Numbered from the stretch's first letter, positions 33,984-45,904 are shown. The stretch is DNA of 64,000 bases from Argyresthia goedartella (GCA_949825045.1 OX463822.1:32552703-32616702); one strand, 5' to 3'. Notes: a model not told the origin generated them from the sequence alone. A program made the numbers and translations.

Positions 33984-34330
33984 TGTCACCGTAAGATGGT
34001 CAAAATCGTTAGTTGATAAACTAACGCGTTAGTTAACCAACTATCGACAGATAGTAAACCAGACGTTACGTTTTTTTTACGTTTCTTATGTTCTTACATG
34101 TCAACCTAACATGAAGACTATTCGGGGGCTTCGCTAAAGCCTAACCTACCTACCTAAGCTACCGCAGTGTTGCCCAATTTACTATTTAACGGTTTTAACC
34201 GTTAGTTTATCAACTAACGTGATATAGTAAGCAGTACGCTACGGTTTACTATCTGTCCATAGTTGACCAACTAACGAGAAAAAAAAACGTTAGTTTATCA
34301 ACTAACGGTTTTGACAATCTTACGGTGACA
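33984..34330 (-). mobile_element. Core-family element, copy 4: MITE with 43-bp inverted ends
   Basis: Ends 33984-34026 and 34288-34330 are inverted repeats of 43 bp with two mismatches, starting TGTCACCGTAAGAT. TA abuts both ends. The motif CGTTAGTTTATCAACTAACG and shorter forms (GTTAGTT, AACTAAC) recurs in both arms. The centre carries the shared core reversed (CAACCTAACATGAAGACTAT, CGGGGGCTTCGC, TACCTAAGCTACCGCAGT). Confidence 0.85.
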
Positions 34331-34334
34331 TATA

Positions 34335-35135
34335 TATCGACATATTTAGCTGCAATGGGCTAGGGCCTTTATCCCGATACATGTTATCCGTTGCAATTTG
34401 CAGAGAACGATCATGTTACAGAGCCCGAGTGTTTACAAACAATCAGAGAGAAGAGGGAAATCCCCGAAAATAGCAACTATTCTTAACTCTTCTTAGCCAA
34501 TATCAGTCGCCCTGTACACTTTGACTTATTGTCATGTTTATCGTGCGTGAAAGATACTGTGATGTTGTTGTTTTGAAACAGACTTCAAAACTTGAGGATA
34601 CTTACTCCAATGAACTAAAAATCTATTGAAAAAATATTATTTAAAATACTCTGCTGAATACTTCAAAATGGGGTGACAAGACGTCCAGGGATTATTGACT
34701 AACCCTATTTTATGGTCCCACTTATTAGGCTTCCTCGCACACACGCCATTCAACCAGGTCCTGTCAAATCTTACAAAAACCGAAACCCGGGCCCATCGAT
34801 CCCACTGTAGCCAGCCGCCCCATATTATCACACAAGGTTTCAGACCACGCCATAAATCTTTATCTCAGAACGAAAGGTGCGAATGAGAAAGTGAGTGAGA
34901 TGTCAAAAGTAGGGTAGGGTGGGATGTTTGAGAGAGAGGACATATTTCACTCAGAGCTATAGCGGAAACCTCTCTCTCACCCAATCTTACCCTATTTTCG
35001 TTCAGATACTAGTCAACGAATGATTGTAGATGGAAAAGTCGAAAGCAGCACTTCGTAACTTTATTTGGACTAGTTAAAAGGGAATCATTCTCCTTGAATT
35101 TGTCTCGCTTAGAAAAGACAATTGATTCTATGCAC
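34335..35135. other. No supported gene
   Basis: The segment 34665-34815 has open frames on both strands but no firm family match. 34890-34995 contains loosely inverted GAGAGAGG / CCTCTCTCTC stretches. Confidence 0.35.
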
Positions 35136-35140
35136 ATATT

Positions 35141-35516
35141 TAGGGTTCCGTATCCGAAGGGAGCCAAACGGTACCCTATTTCTAATCCTCCGCTGTCCGT
35201 CTGTCCGTACGCCTGTCACCAGGCTGCCGAGATAGTTAGACAGATGAAATTTTCACAGATGATGTATTTCTGTTGCCGCTATATCAACAAATACTAAAAA
35301 AACAGAATAAAATAAATATTTTAGGGGGCTCCCATACAACAGTTCTTTCAATACCACATACACACTTATGAATGCACCTGGCTACGTGCATGGAGTGTGA
35401 AAGTAAACAACATTTTGCTATGTTAAATCCAAACTATGCACACCACACCATCCCTACCATTGTACGGTGGTACAGAACCCTTCGTGCGCGAGATAGAGTC
35501 GCACTTGACCGGCTTT
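35141..35516 (+). repeat. Dispersed repeat family D, short variant
   Basis: AGGGTTCCGTATCCGAAGGG start, CTGTCCGTCTGTCCGTACG, GTTGCCGCTATATCAACAAA, and an end with GAACCCTTCGTGCGCGAG and CACTTGACCGG. It corresponds over its length to the reversed copy at 44119-44530. Confidence 0.85.
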
Positions 35517-35781
35517 ACATCTATTCCCAATCGTTGTCTATGATATGAGCTCCGAAAAAAATATGTGTTGTTTCTCCCCAAAAACTCCCCTTGTTTGGTA
35601 GATAATTGGTTCTTAAAACAGTACATGCATCGGAGGGAAAAGTGTCCCAAAGAAAGTTGTTATTTATTCGTCTTTTACCATGGGAAAGTTCCGAGCACAT
35701 AATCCTAGACAACGTTTGGGTATTGGTATAAAGTGTATGGAACCAAAGTTGCAGAGAATGTTCTCAGCTTTCATGACGTAT

Positions 35782-35875
35782 TACAACGAATTTCTTATGA
35801 CGCGTTGTTTTCGAGATAAACATAACACATAGCATGTTTATCTCGAAAACAACGCGTCATAGGAAATTTGTTGTA
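35782..35875. repeat. 94-bp near-perfect foldback
   Basis: 42-bp arms at 35782-35823 and 35834-35875 pair with two mismatches around a 10-nt loop; the arms contain GACGCGTTGTTTTCGAGATA. Confidence 0.9.
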
Positions 35876-35879
35876 CGTA

Positions 35880-36245
35880 CTAGGGCTCACCTCAGAGGGG
35901 TCAGGACTCTTAGTGCATTAGTCTCCTAACTAGTCCAAGCAAAGTTCCGAAGTCAAACTTTCTGGTGTTGTTGCGTATTCGCCGAAACGGCGTAATGGCG
36001 GCGATTCATGATGCTCCACGATCGTTAGTCCGCCACTTAATTAGCTACAAGCTTAGAATACAAACGTTTCTGCCCTTTTACCGGTTGAAGGTGTTTTAAC
36101 TGGTTAATAGTACCCTTTTGGGTCGGAAACTCCATAAAAAAATCCATGTCATATCTGCAGAGCAGCGGCGAGATGGGCTAGAATAAATATATTCTATTCT
36201 ATGACGTAATGTGAAGATTTCTTTAGTAAATTCAAACTTGGAATC
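35880..36245. other. No recognisable feature
   Basis: Mixed-composition sequence without a supported gene or repeat. Confidence 0.35.
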
Positions 36246-36250
36246 TGATT

Positions 36251-36514
36251 ATTATAATAATAATAATAATAATACCTTGGACACTATTTACACACGTTGA
36301 TTTAGCCCTAAACTAGGATTCCCTGTATCTTGGGTACTAGACAACGATACACATACTTATATAGATAAATATTATACTTAGATAGATAAACAACAATGAC
36401 TAGGGTACAAACATGCGTACTCTTCAAACAAATATTTGCCCCCACCGGGACTCGAACCCGGGACCCTCGGCTTCGTAGGCGGGGTCGTTGCCGACTCGGC
36501 CATTCGGGTCGTCA
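36251..36514 (-). mobile_element. SINE family B, full-length copy
   Basis: Read leftward: TGGCCGAGTCGG and GGGTTCGAGTCCC promoter boxes, the shared body and tail, ending in a (TTA)n run at 36251-36273. It corresponds along its whole length to the copy at 16666-16919. Confidence 0.9.
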
Positions 36515-37289
36515 TCGTCGTCGTCGGGTATTGTTTGATTAGATGACTCCCTGCAGTTACTCGTACGGCGCTTAGGACACTTTTATAACAAGAATCATGT
36601 TCACTGCTGTCTATATTTCCACACAGTTATGTTTTAGCTTCTTGCGGTTCTTGATCCACCGGATTTCGTCATAAAAAGCGTAATTTTCTAAAATTTCTCG
36701 ATTTAAGCCTCTTATTATCAAATTAGTATTACATCAGTCTGTTTGTTTATGCCCGACCATCTTTACATTACGAAAAGTCGCTTGCAACCGCTAAGTATAG
36801 TATTTACTGAGGCAAGTAGCTGTAGCTAAATAGCTTTTAAGGTCGTGTGAAAGGTTAAAATGGCGACAATTTTAACAGCTGTAAGTTACGCTATTTGACT
36901 GACAGTAGACAAAATAGATAGGTATCTACTTTTTATCAACTGTAAAACGGTAATTTTGTTGGAGAGTTCAATGAACACAAGCTTGTGTTTGTGACGTCAT
37001 AGTAAAATTCTGCCTCTTTACACAATTTACACAAAATTTAGTTTATAAAATACAACTGCTTGAAATATACAATTATGATAATGTCAAGCTTTTTCGTACA
37101 TAATGTTTCAACTTTAAAAAAGTTTTTATATACATTGGACTACTGTCGAGTACCGAACTCCTCCGGGTTTTGTCTCCGTAGTCGATTTACCCCTAGTGAA
37201 ACCCTATTGTTTCTTGAATTCTCTCTTCTTCTCTCGTATTGAAACTTACATAGAAAATTTAAATTTAAATTAATGTAAACGTAACACAC

Positions 37290-37500
37290 GTATATTTGAA
37301 TTTGGAATCGAATTACTGGTTCATTAAATGACTCTTACTACGGCGATGTACGTGTTATTGGCTTGGGTTCGTGTTCGAGGTCTCCCGTCAGTTTAATTTG
37401 ATTCGAACCAATTTTTAATCAAACTATTTTCTATGTTAATTTATATTTGGAATCCAATTAATGGTTCATTAAATGACTCTAACTACGGCGGATGTACGTT
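37290..37500. repeat. Direct repeat pair
   Basis: GGTTCATTAAATGACTCTTA (37319) and GGTTCATTAAATGACTCTAA (37463) lie in two similar blocks of about 55 bp, 145 bp apart, both with TTTGGAATC to the left and ACGGCG(G)ATGTACG to the right. The origin is unknown. Confidence 0.7.
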
Positions 37501-37624
37501 TCTTGTAATTTGATTTGCTTGTTAAATTAATTTGTCTCATAATTTATTTAAGTTGTTGTTATCTATCACAAGTAACAACTTATTAAGTTATTTCAGCAGA
37601 AAAAGACATTATGAACAATGACAA

Positions 37625-37985
37625 ACTACTTTAGGCAAAGTGAATAATTATAACCTGAACTTCCTTGTTTATCACTTTGCATTATGAATATTGCCATGTG
37701 GGTTTCGGGCAAAGTGATAACACTGATACTATCAGGGAAGATACTGCGGTAGCTTAGGTGAAGGGTAAAGGTCCTTCATCCTTCGTGTTAGATTGAACCT
37801 ATAAGAACAACAATATTATCATAGGGCAGCAGAGTACCAATTAAAAGAAACATTGTTCTGCCCCATAGGTGATGGACATTATATAAATTACCCGGGCAAT
37901 TTGATTATTCTAAGAGTTGTTATCACACTGCCCTCTCATTTTGGGCATTATTCAAACTGCGCAGGCATTGTTTATAATGACGGAT
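37625..37985 (+). repeat. Core-family element, copy 3 (GGGCAAAGTGATAA arms)
   Basis: The core at 37741-37812 (ATACTGCGGTAGCTTAGGTG, CTTCGTGTTAGATTGAAC, AAGAACAACAA) aligns with copy 1 at 52117-52206. The arms carry GGCAAAGTGATAA and its complement TTATCACTTTGC (37634, 37669, 37708, 37920), plus degraded forms such as CGGGCAATTTGATTA. Confidence 0.65.
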
Positions 37986-37999
37986 TAATTACATGGTAT

Positions 38000-38380
38000 A
38001 TAACTTTTACATGTATTATCTATTAATCCTGGTTACACAATGTTTAAATAGGGAATTATTAGGTTATTATATTAGTAATAAAGAGACAGACAAACTAGTA
38101 CTACCCTGATGTTGTTTATCTTTCAATAGTTACTTGTTTATTAGTAATAGTTTATTATAAAATCGACAGAGAACTGTGAAAATCACAGTTTTCCCATACA
38201 ATGAACGCCAATTTGTCACAAAATGCCATGGATTTGCTGTAGATTTTATTCACCGATTAAGAGGGCTGTTAATACATAAGACATGATTTATTGGTAATAC
38301 ATAATTATACACTGCTAAATGTATTGACAGCGAAACCAACAAGTCCGACAGACACTCCTATTCATGCAATAAGCGAGGTA
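38000..38380. other. No recognisable feature
   Basis: AT-rich, without supported genes or repeats. Confidence 0.4.
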
Positions 38381-38385
38381 TTTCA

Positions 38386-38720
38386 AATCAAATCAAATTA
38401 AATCTTTTATTGCAAGTAGGCAAAATAATGCACTTTTACAAGTCAAACACTTACTTAAGTCTCATGGAAAAAAATAAAAAATAAATCAAATATGATCAAC
38501 TAAACTAATGAGTACACAACTGATTTGAGTTGAAAAAGGAAATTTCCCCTTCAAGTGGTGATTCATGGCTGAATCTCGCACAGGAAAAAAAAAACTCCAT
38601 GAACTCTACCAGTGCTTCGGAAATACGCCCGTCAGAGAAGTCAGCACCAAGAAACTCTACGGGGATGTCATTTTTCGTCAATTTTTTACTCAATGTACGA
38701 TATAAAAATTATCGAATCTA
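38386..38720 (-). repeat. LINE 3' UTR fragment
   Basis: Reverse of a LINE ending: an AAATCAAATCAAATT tail, ATCTTTTATTGCAAGTAGGC, and AAGAAACTCTACGG further in. The parts correspond to the UTR and GATTT tail at 7840-8092, with more divergence. The small frames here are not genes. Confidence 0.6.
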
Positions 38721-38859
38721 ATGACAATATAACATCGTATCCATAAGTGCCAATAAGATGTCTCAAAATAATAATCTAACAAAATAATGTATACAGGAGA
38801 GTGAGTGCAGAACAGCCGTAGGCGCACATCAGTACCTTACGGCATCCGTACAAGTGTAC

Positions 38860-39000
38860 AAGTGGCAAGCGTCAAGTGGACAGTGGAGCAACAAGTGGCA
38901 AGCGTCAAGTGGACGGTGGAGCAGCGAAGCTAATCAGGATGATCCCGAGATAAGCGTTGATTGCTGCGTACGGTCGCCAAAGTACGCCAATGCTGCACGT
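38860..39000 (+). repeat. Repeat family M with 33-bp internal duplication
   Basis: AAGTGGCAAGCGTCAAGTGG starts two successive 33-bp units, followed by GCTAATCAGGATGATCCC and TAAGCGTTGATTGCTGCGTA. A single-unit copy is at 49650-49755. The 92-codon open frame at 38854-39132 is largely repeat. Confidence 0.6.
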
Positions 39001-39215
39001 ATTTCCTCCCAAGAGTGTAGGCTCTACGGTGTACGGAATACGCGCTGTACGATGACCAGGACGGCATCCTGGGCCTCGCTTGCCTTGCCTGCCATGTTTA
39101 TTTTACCAATCCAGAATCCAAAACATCCATAATATAGTCGCTAAACCCTTTATCGAATCAAAAAAGATTTTGAAAGAGTATCTGTTGTCGCTGAGCTATG
39201 AATTTACTGAGTCTC

Positions 39216-39265
39216 TATTGAAATAGTGAATTTCATATACCTATATGAAATTCACTATTTCAATA
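39216..39265. repeat. Perfect 50-bp palindrome
   Basis: 24-bp arms (39216-39239, 39242-39265) pair without mismatch around a 2-nt spacer; the left arm starts TATTGAAATAGTGAATTTC. Confidence 0.95.
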
Positions 39266-39269
39266 GGTA

Positions 39270-39725
39270 CCTACCTACTTAAGTACTTTTAACTTTAATT
39301 TGTAAAAATATATTTTATAACTCTATTAACTCTAAACCTGCCTTGCCTTAGTTTGACTCGTTTGTTAGTCAAATTGACAATTCCTACTGCGTAGTCAAGG
39401 GTCCCGTAGGCAGTGTTGCCAGTGGCAGATAGTCGAATATAACATGAGACAGCTAAAAAAGGAACATTTTCACGAGAAAAGTAACATGACCTTAGATTAT
39501 GTGGAAAATGACACAATACTTTATTATGGCACTTTATTAGACTAAAACTAAAAAAGTTTTCTGTCCCATTTGTTAAACGTCGAAAAAATCGTAATAATTG
39601 TTCATCGACTGGTGACGCGGAAAAAGAAAAACATAATCAATCATTTGTGTCTGAATAAAACCAAGCAATTTAGTAATTTATTTTAATACTACAACTTACT
39701 TTGTTATCAATGAATACGAAACAAC
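39270..39725. other. No recognisable feature
   Basis: AT-rich left flank of the full-length LINE. Confidence 0.4.
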
Positions 39726-42700
39726 GTCATCATATATGATGTTCTCCGACCGGGTTCGGTCACGGCGACTGTAACTGCTGGGGAAGGCGTCGTTCGTGTG
39801 CCCTCATATGGCTTGCGTAGCCTATTTTATTAGAAAAAGTGCGATTGCACTGGCCACACGTCAGCACGCCATTTTGGTGCGTGTACTGTATTGCGGCAGG
39901 TGTTCTGCCTCGTAGTTTGTCTCGCTTGGCATCAAGAGTAGCTCTTCGTTGGGCCTCGAAATCGAAGATCTTTGTGTGCACCGTATGTCGCCACTTTGCC
40001 TTGTCTTCCGTGAGTTCCTCCCACGTGGAGTGGTCGATACCGCAACTCTTCATATGTCGCTTCTGCACGTCTTTGAACCTCAAGAACTGACCGCCTTGCT
40101 TGCGTTTTCCGTTCTGTAGTTCACAGTATAAGAGACGTTTTGCAAGTCGTTCCTCTGGCATCCGTCGCACGTGGCCACACCATCGCAGTTGATGCCTCAT
40201 CAAGTAAGCTTCGACCCCACCAACATTAGAACGTTGTAATATCTCTGTATTCCTGATACGGTCAGACCACTTGACGTTCAAAATGTTTCGAATACATCTT
40301 AGATGGAATCTGTCTAAAGCGCTGATATGTTTACGGTATGGACACCAGGTCTCGGCGGAATAGAGAAGGTTCGGAAGAACTATGGCCATATAGACGGAGA
40401 CTTTGGTGGATAGCTTGATGTCATGCGATCGGAAGACTTTGCGCTCCAACCTCCCAAAAGCTGCAGCAGCAGCGCTAATTCTTCCATTCAATTCTGGATC
40501 AAGATCGTATTTCGACGATACAGTGCTCCCAAGGTATTTGAACTTATCGACCTGCTTCAGTGAGTCTGCGCCAAGCTTTATATCGAGGGTCGAGTTGACG
40601 ACTCTTTGAGTGTCCATCGCCATGACCTCCGTCTTGCTGACACTGATTTTGAGCCCATATTTGCGGCATACCTCGTCGAAAGCCGTGATCCACTGTTGTA
40701 GTCCCTCCACAGAATCTGACACAAAGCAAAGATCGTCGGCGTACATAATCTCTCTAATTGTATCGCAGGATGTCTTAGTGCATGCTTTTAGTCGAGCGAG
40801 GTTAAATAGCTTTCCGTCTGTTCTAAAGCGGATATGAATACCAGATGTCGATTCGTCAATTGATTCTCTTACGACTGCAGCAAAGTAGAGAGCAAACAAA
40901 GTCGGTGCCAGTACGCAACCTTGCTTTACTCCACAGATAACGGAGAAAAACTCGGATTGCTCACCATTAAAGCTGACACAACACTTCATATCATCGTGCA
41001 GTAGTCGTATAATCCGTACGAATTTTTCAGGGCAGCCCAGCTTTGCCAGTAGAATCCAGAGAGCTTCACGTGGTACACAGTCAAAAGCCTTCTCTAGATC
41101 AATGAAGCAGAGAAACAGAGGTTGTCCTTGTTCTCGACTTTTCTCCTGAAGTTGGCGTACAGAAAAGATAGCTTCACACGTGCCTCTCTCCGGGCGGAAG
41201 CCAAACTGGGTTTCTGGCAAGTAAGATTCAGAAACAGGGATGAGGCGGTTAAGCAGGACACGAGCAAATGTTTTCCCTGCAGAAGATAGCAAAGATATTC
41301 CTCGGTAAGCATTACAGTCGGAACGGTCACCCTTGTTCTTGTATAGGGCGCAGATACGCGAGGCGATGAAGTCATCTGGGATCCTTTCCTCGTTCCACAT
41401 CTGTACAAACAGCTTCCAGAGTATTTTATGAAGTTCTGCAGTGCCATATTTTAGTAGTTCAGCCGGGATGTTGTCAAGGCCCACCGCCTTATTATTCTTT
41501 TGCTGATTTACAGCGTCGATCACTTCAGTAAGGGTTGGCGGTTCTTCTAACTTAGGCATTGCATCAAGGCTTATAGTACCCCGGATATGTTCCAGATCTG
41601 CTGAACGATCTACGTTGAGTAGGTTGTTGAAGTGTTCAGCCCAGCGTTGGAGAACCTCGTCCTTAGACGTTAATCTCTGCGAGTCATCGAGAGATCGTAA
41701 TGGCACATTTACATGTTGAGTAGTGCCAATTAGATTCCGGACTTCACTGTAAAAGGCGCCAAGTTGTTTACAGTCAGCAAGCAGTTGTATATGGCGCGCT
41801 TTATCTTTCCACCATTTGTCCTTAGTCTCTCGTGTAAGTTTCCTCAGTTCTCTGGTGCTAACTTTTATTTGGTCTTGTAGGTTCAAGTTGCCACTCTGCT
41901 CTTGAGTACGCAAAAGTTTCCGGTGTTTTTCTATAGCTTCTACCAAAGCCTGGTTATTGTCATCGAACCAGTCCTCGCGAACAAGTTTCCTGAGTCCCAG
42001 CGTTTCGGTAGCAGCTTCTTTAAGATCGGAGCTCAAAGACTTCCAGGCCTCTTCTAAATCTTGATCGCTAGTGTTACTTGTAGCCAGCCTGTTGTTCAGA
42101 GCAATCCCAAAGGCGGCTCTTGTCTCTTGGCTTTGAAGTTTCTGCACGTTCAGACTGACATTAGTTGTCTTTCCACGGCGATAAGGTGGGTGGAGACGCA
42201 GTTTCATCTTGATAACAACCAACCTGTGGTCAGTCCAGCAGTTAGCGCCTCTCATGACTCGAGTGATTTGCACTTGAGATAGGTCTTTTTGGCGTACCAG
42301 AGCATAGTCAATCAGGTGCCAGTGTTTAGACCTTGGATGCATCCATGTCGTTTTGTATTTAGCTGGCAATCTGAAGCAGGTGTTGGTAATGGCCAACTCA
42401 TACTGAGCACACAAACTTAGCAGAAGATTTCCGTTGCTATTCATGGTGCCTACGCCATGTCTTCCGAGCACCTTGGGCCACGCTTCATGATCTCGTCCAA
42501 CGCGTGCGTTAAAATCGCCAAGGACAAGCACCTGCTCTCTTTGGGGGATCTTCACTACAGCATCGGAAAGTTCCTTGTAGAATTTATCCTTCGTTTCGTC
42601 GTCTTTATCCAAAGTTGGGGAATAAACGCTGAGGATGTTCAGATGATTATCGTTATTCCAGGTGTATTCGCAATGAAATGACACGATCTGAGATGTTAAC

Positions 42701-43890
42701 AGGACACTCATTCAACCTTTGCACTATCTCGTTCTTAATTGCGAAACCAACACCAGATCGACGGGGTTCTGATGCTGCGTTTCCTTTCCAGAAGAATGTA
42801 TAGCCGCCTCCATGCTCTACTATTTTGCCCTCTTCCGCTAGATGGGTCTCACTAAGTGCGGCTATATCGATATTGTACCGTCGTAATTCTCGGGCAACGA
42901 TAGCAGTTTTCCGCTCCGGGCATAGGTTGGTGTCACGATCGAGTAGAGTTCGTACATTCCAAGCGGCAAAAGTCAATGGTTGGATTTTCGTAACTTTATT
43001 CTTGTTTCGACCGCGAGTCTGGGATGCACAGGCAGCCGCGGTTGCTACCTCCCATTTGGGTTGGGATAAACATTTGTTTGGGGCACCTTTTCTAGCCCCC
43101 TCCACGGCTGGGCGTGGGAAGCAGTGTTTCCCTGAATAAGGCTGCTTCGTCGCACAGAGTGCTGCCGAATCTACGAAGTTATCCCTTGTTCTACGCAGAA
43201 GCGACCACTCTCTCTGAGCCGCCTGTGTGCAAGATAAGCCAAAGCCCGGCTTACATCGATACCGAACCTCTCTGCCTCTCATTGTCGCCACAGGGCTTGA
43301 TGTAAGTCAGTGTCCGTTATATTTGCTGAAACAGTCAAGTGCGCAGGATATATTTGGGTGCATAAACGGGCGCGCATATGCAGATGCACCCTCTCGTCCT
43401 CGTCCTCCTTGGACCAATGGAACGAAGAATCGATACGATTGGAGGAGAATTTGGATGCAGTGTATGGCCGCCAGTTGCCTTGTCCTCTACTGACGCCCTC
43501 GGCATTACACGCTGCCTTGCTGACTCGCCGACTCCGCCAAGCCACTGTTGCTTATCAGTAGTCGGGCTGCCTTCGGCGCCGAGCCAGTCTTCAGGCGCTA
43601 TGCGGGAGGATTCCGCCCCCTTTCGGTCTGTGACCTGTCCGCCTAAAAGTATCCAGATCCATCGCCTCTTCCGCCAGCATTGCCGTACCAAAGTCCACCT
43701 TTTTCGCCGCTACTGCCGTTGAGGTCTTCACCTGTAACCCTAGGCAAGGGGCCTGTTGGTCCGCGGGAGGTATTTTATTTCCCTCCAGCCCTGCAGATGT
43801 CGTAAGGACAACCTGTCGAGCACCCCCTATCCGCCACCTGGGGACGCGTTCCCTAGGGGTGAGGCTCCCCCGAGAACAGTCATCATATAT
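39726..43890 (-). mobile_element. Full-length APE-type LINE with 12-bp target duplication
   Basis: The direct repeat GTCATCATATAT (39726-39737, 43879-43890) encloses a 4.1-kb element (39738-43878) read leftward. The 5' end starts TGTTCTCGGGGGAGCCTCAC near 43878; the 3' end is GGTCGGAGAACATC near 39738. Full length and a perfect duplication indicate a fairly recent insertion. A tiny piece of the same 3' end lies at 17258-17294. The clade is probably RTE-like, from the single-ORF endonuclease plus RT layout; this is not certain. Confidence 0.9.
39760..43291 (-). pseudogene. LINE endonuclease/reverse transcriptase, one frameshift
   Basis: Two frames carry one protein: 43291 to about 42655, then the frame of 42711-39760 (983 codons). 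Endonuclease: FAAWNVRTLLD, ALSETHL, GVGFAIKN, then after the shift [18 protein letters not shown] and TDHRLV with the catalytic His. Reverse transcriptase: [43 protein letters not shown] and MYADDLCF near residue 655. The C terminus has a C2H2 finger, C-x2-C-x12-H-x3-H. A single-base difference near 42656 separates the two frames; all catalytic residues remain. It could be a real mutation or a sequencing error. The true start codon upstream is not settled. Confidence 0.92.
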
Positions 43891-44115
43891 ATTAATGGCG
43901 ACAGGGTAGCTAATTTGAACTGGTAGAACCTGGAAAAAATCGTTTATATTAGCATCGTTGTCACGAAAAATAGTTACTTAAAACTTTTTGAGATCTTAAG
44001 AATATTGTGCAATTAGTACCTTCACCACTCTTGCTGTATGTTATTTTTGCATGCATCATTGCTTTTGAAGGCTCAAATTTTGTGGCTTTTTTAATGTTTG
44101 CTTTAGTAGCCATCA
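43891..44115. other. Right flank of the LINE, no gene
   Basis: AT-rich, nothing recognised. Confidence 0.4.
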
Positions 44116-44118
44116 AAA

Positions 44119-44530
44119 AACCGGTCAAGTGCGAGTCTAAATCGCGCACGAAGGGTTCCGTACCACCGTTCAATGGAAGCGATGGTGTGGAGTGAATAGT
44201 TTGGATTTTACACAGCAAAATATTGTTTACAAAGTTATTGGTGCGGTTACTTTCACACTCCATGTACGTAACCAGGTGCATCCATAAGTTTGTATGTGGT
44301 ATTGAAAGAATTGTTGTATGGGAGCCCCCTTAAATATTTCTTTTATCCTGTTTTTTAGTATTTGTTGTTATAGCGGCAACATAAATACATAATCTGTGAA
44401 AATTTCAACTCTCTAGCTAGCTAGGTTCTTGAGATACAGCCTGGTGACAGACGGACGGACGGACGGACGGACGGACAGCGGAGTCTTAGTAATAGGGTCC
44501 CGTTTGGAACCCTTCGGGTACGGAACCCTA
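44119..44530 (-). repeat. Dispersed repeat family D, short variant
   Basis: Reversed relative to 35141-35516: CCGGTCAAGTGCGAGTC at the left, GTTGTTATAGCGGCAAC in the middle, a (GGAC)n run at about 44453-44475 and TACGGAACCCTA at the right. Confidence 0.85.
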
Positions 44531-44534
44531 AAAA

Positions 44535-45900
44535 AGAGCGATATTCAAAGTAAGTGCATTAAAACAAGACAAAAACCATGCATCCGTAGAAAATCTTAAG
44601 ATTCGATACTGTGATTACATCACGGCATCACCAAAAAAGGACGTGAATCGAATCAAATAATTGTCTGTCCATATAAAGGCTATAGACAAAGCTTCGTATG
44701 GCAAACTTTGCATGTATAGTCATTTACGTAAGTAGGTGCACATCATTTTTACGAAAGAGACATCAACATGAATAGGTATAAAAAATACCGTCTGCGACAA
44801 CTTTTTGACTGGCAACACTGGGCACACTGGAATGGAAGCCATGCGCATTGGTTTGAAAGGCTATATGAGTGGCACAAGCACTGTTATGAGCATTTTGGTT
44901 CATATACTAGAGACAATAAAAACTTTACGCAGAATTATGTAGGTAGATAGCACAAATGTTCTGTGGTAGATAGTATGTGTATCTATTTACCTTTGATTAG
45001 CGTGGGTCGATTAACAAAGTCAAATATTCTAGAGCCAGGCTTGCCGATACTCAACCAAATCCCAATCCCTGTTAGAAAACAAAACTAAAGTTACTAAATA
45101 AAACATAATGTAAATATAAAAAGCTATAAACAGCTACACCAACTTCTTGAACCTATATAATGTGCAGTGAAAAGGCACACTAGGTATATGCTTGTTTACT
45201 AGTAACTTGGATGAAAATTAAAAAAAAAAACTTATTTCAGTTGCAAACTTACTTTGTTATTGAATTACTGATTCCTTAGGTAGGTAGGTACCTACTTTCT
45301 TAATAAATTAAAACTAATGTAAATACAACATTAACTTGCCAAGTATTGTTAGCAATACAAGTCACTGTACAAACTGTTTACAGCAATCACTTGTGGAATG
45401 AATATAAATAATACTCTATGAAACCCAACCAAAGTTGAATCACAACTCAAACAAAAACACGTTAAATGATCAGAGACTATATAGAGCGTTAATACTACGC
45501 GCAATGATCGGTTCGCTGCTAGCTAGTCACCACTCGCTTACTCGCTCGGCTCGACTAAGTAAGCGGAATGGAAGATTTAGAAATACACGCGAGTGAGTAA
45601 AATGCGTTCCATTTCACGATATTTTTTTGTTTGCTGGAATATAATTAATTATATAGTTTATTTATATTGACCTAAAAGTAACACGAAAGTAACATATTGA
45701 GTCTTGTAACATGGAGGTAACACGAGAGGCTCAAAAGTAACGTAAAATGTTACAAAAGTAACATTCTGGCAATGCTGCCCATAGGACAGGCATTGCCTAG
45801 TTTGGGATCCGCTATTATTTTCTAGACACTAAAATTCTAAACGTGTTTCTTTTCTTTATGTATTAACTTGTGTAGTACTACGAAGGCAAATAAATGTTTT
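44535..45900. other. No supported gene
   Basis: AT-rich. 45500-45560 is GC-richer with ACTCGCTTACTCGCTCGGCT but has no open frame. A 60-codon frame at 44768-44950 is rich in His and Trp without a known motif. Confidence 0.4.
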
Positions 45901-45904
45901 TTTT

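Noticed and set aside
34637..34831. LINE C-terminal fragment
   Set aside because: The reverse frame has a vague resemblance to LINE C termini but no diagnostic motif; left unassigned.
38854..39132. 92-codon gene
   Set aside because: Its first half is the 33-bp duplicated unit of dispersed repeat M, also present at 49650.
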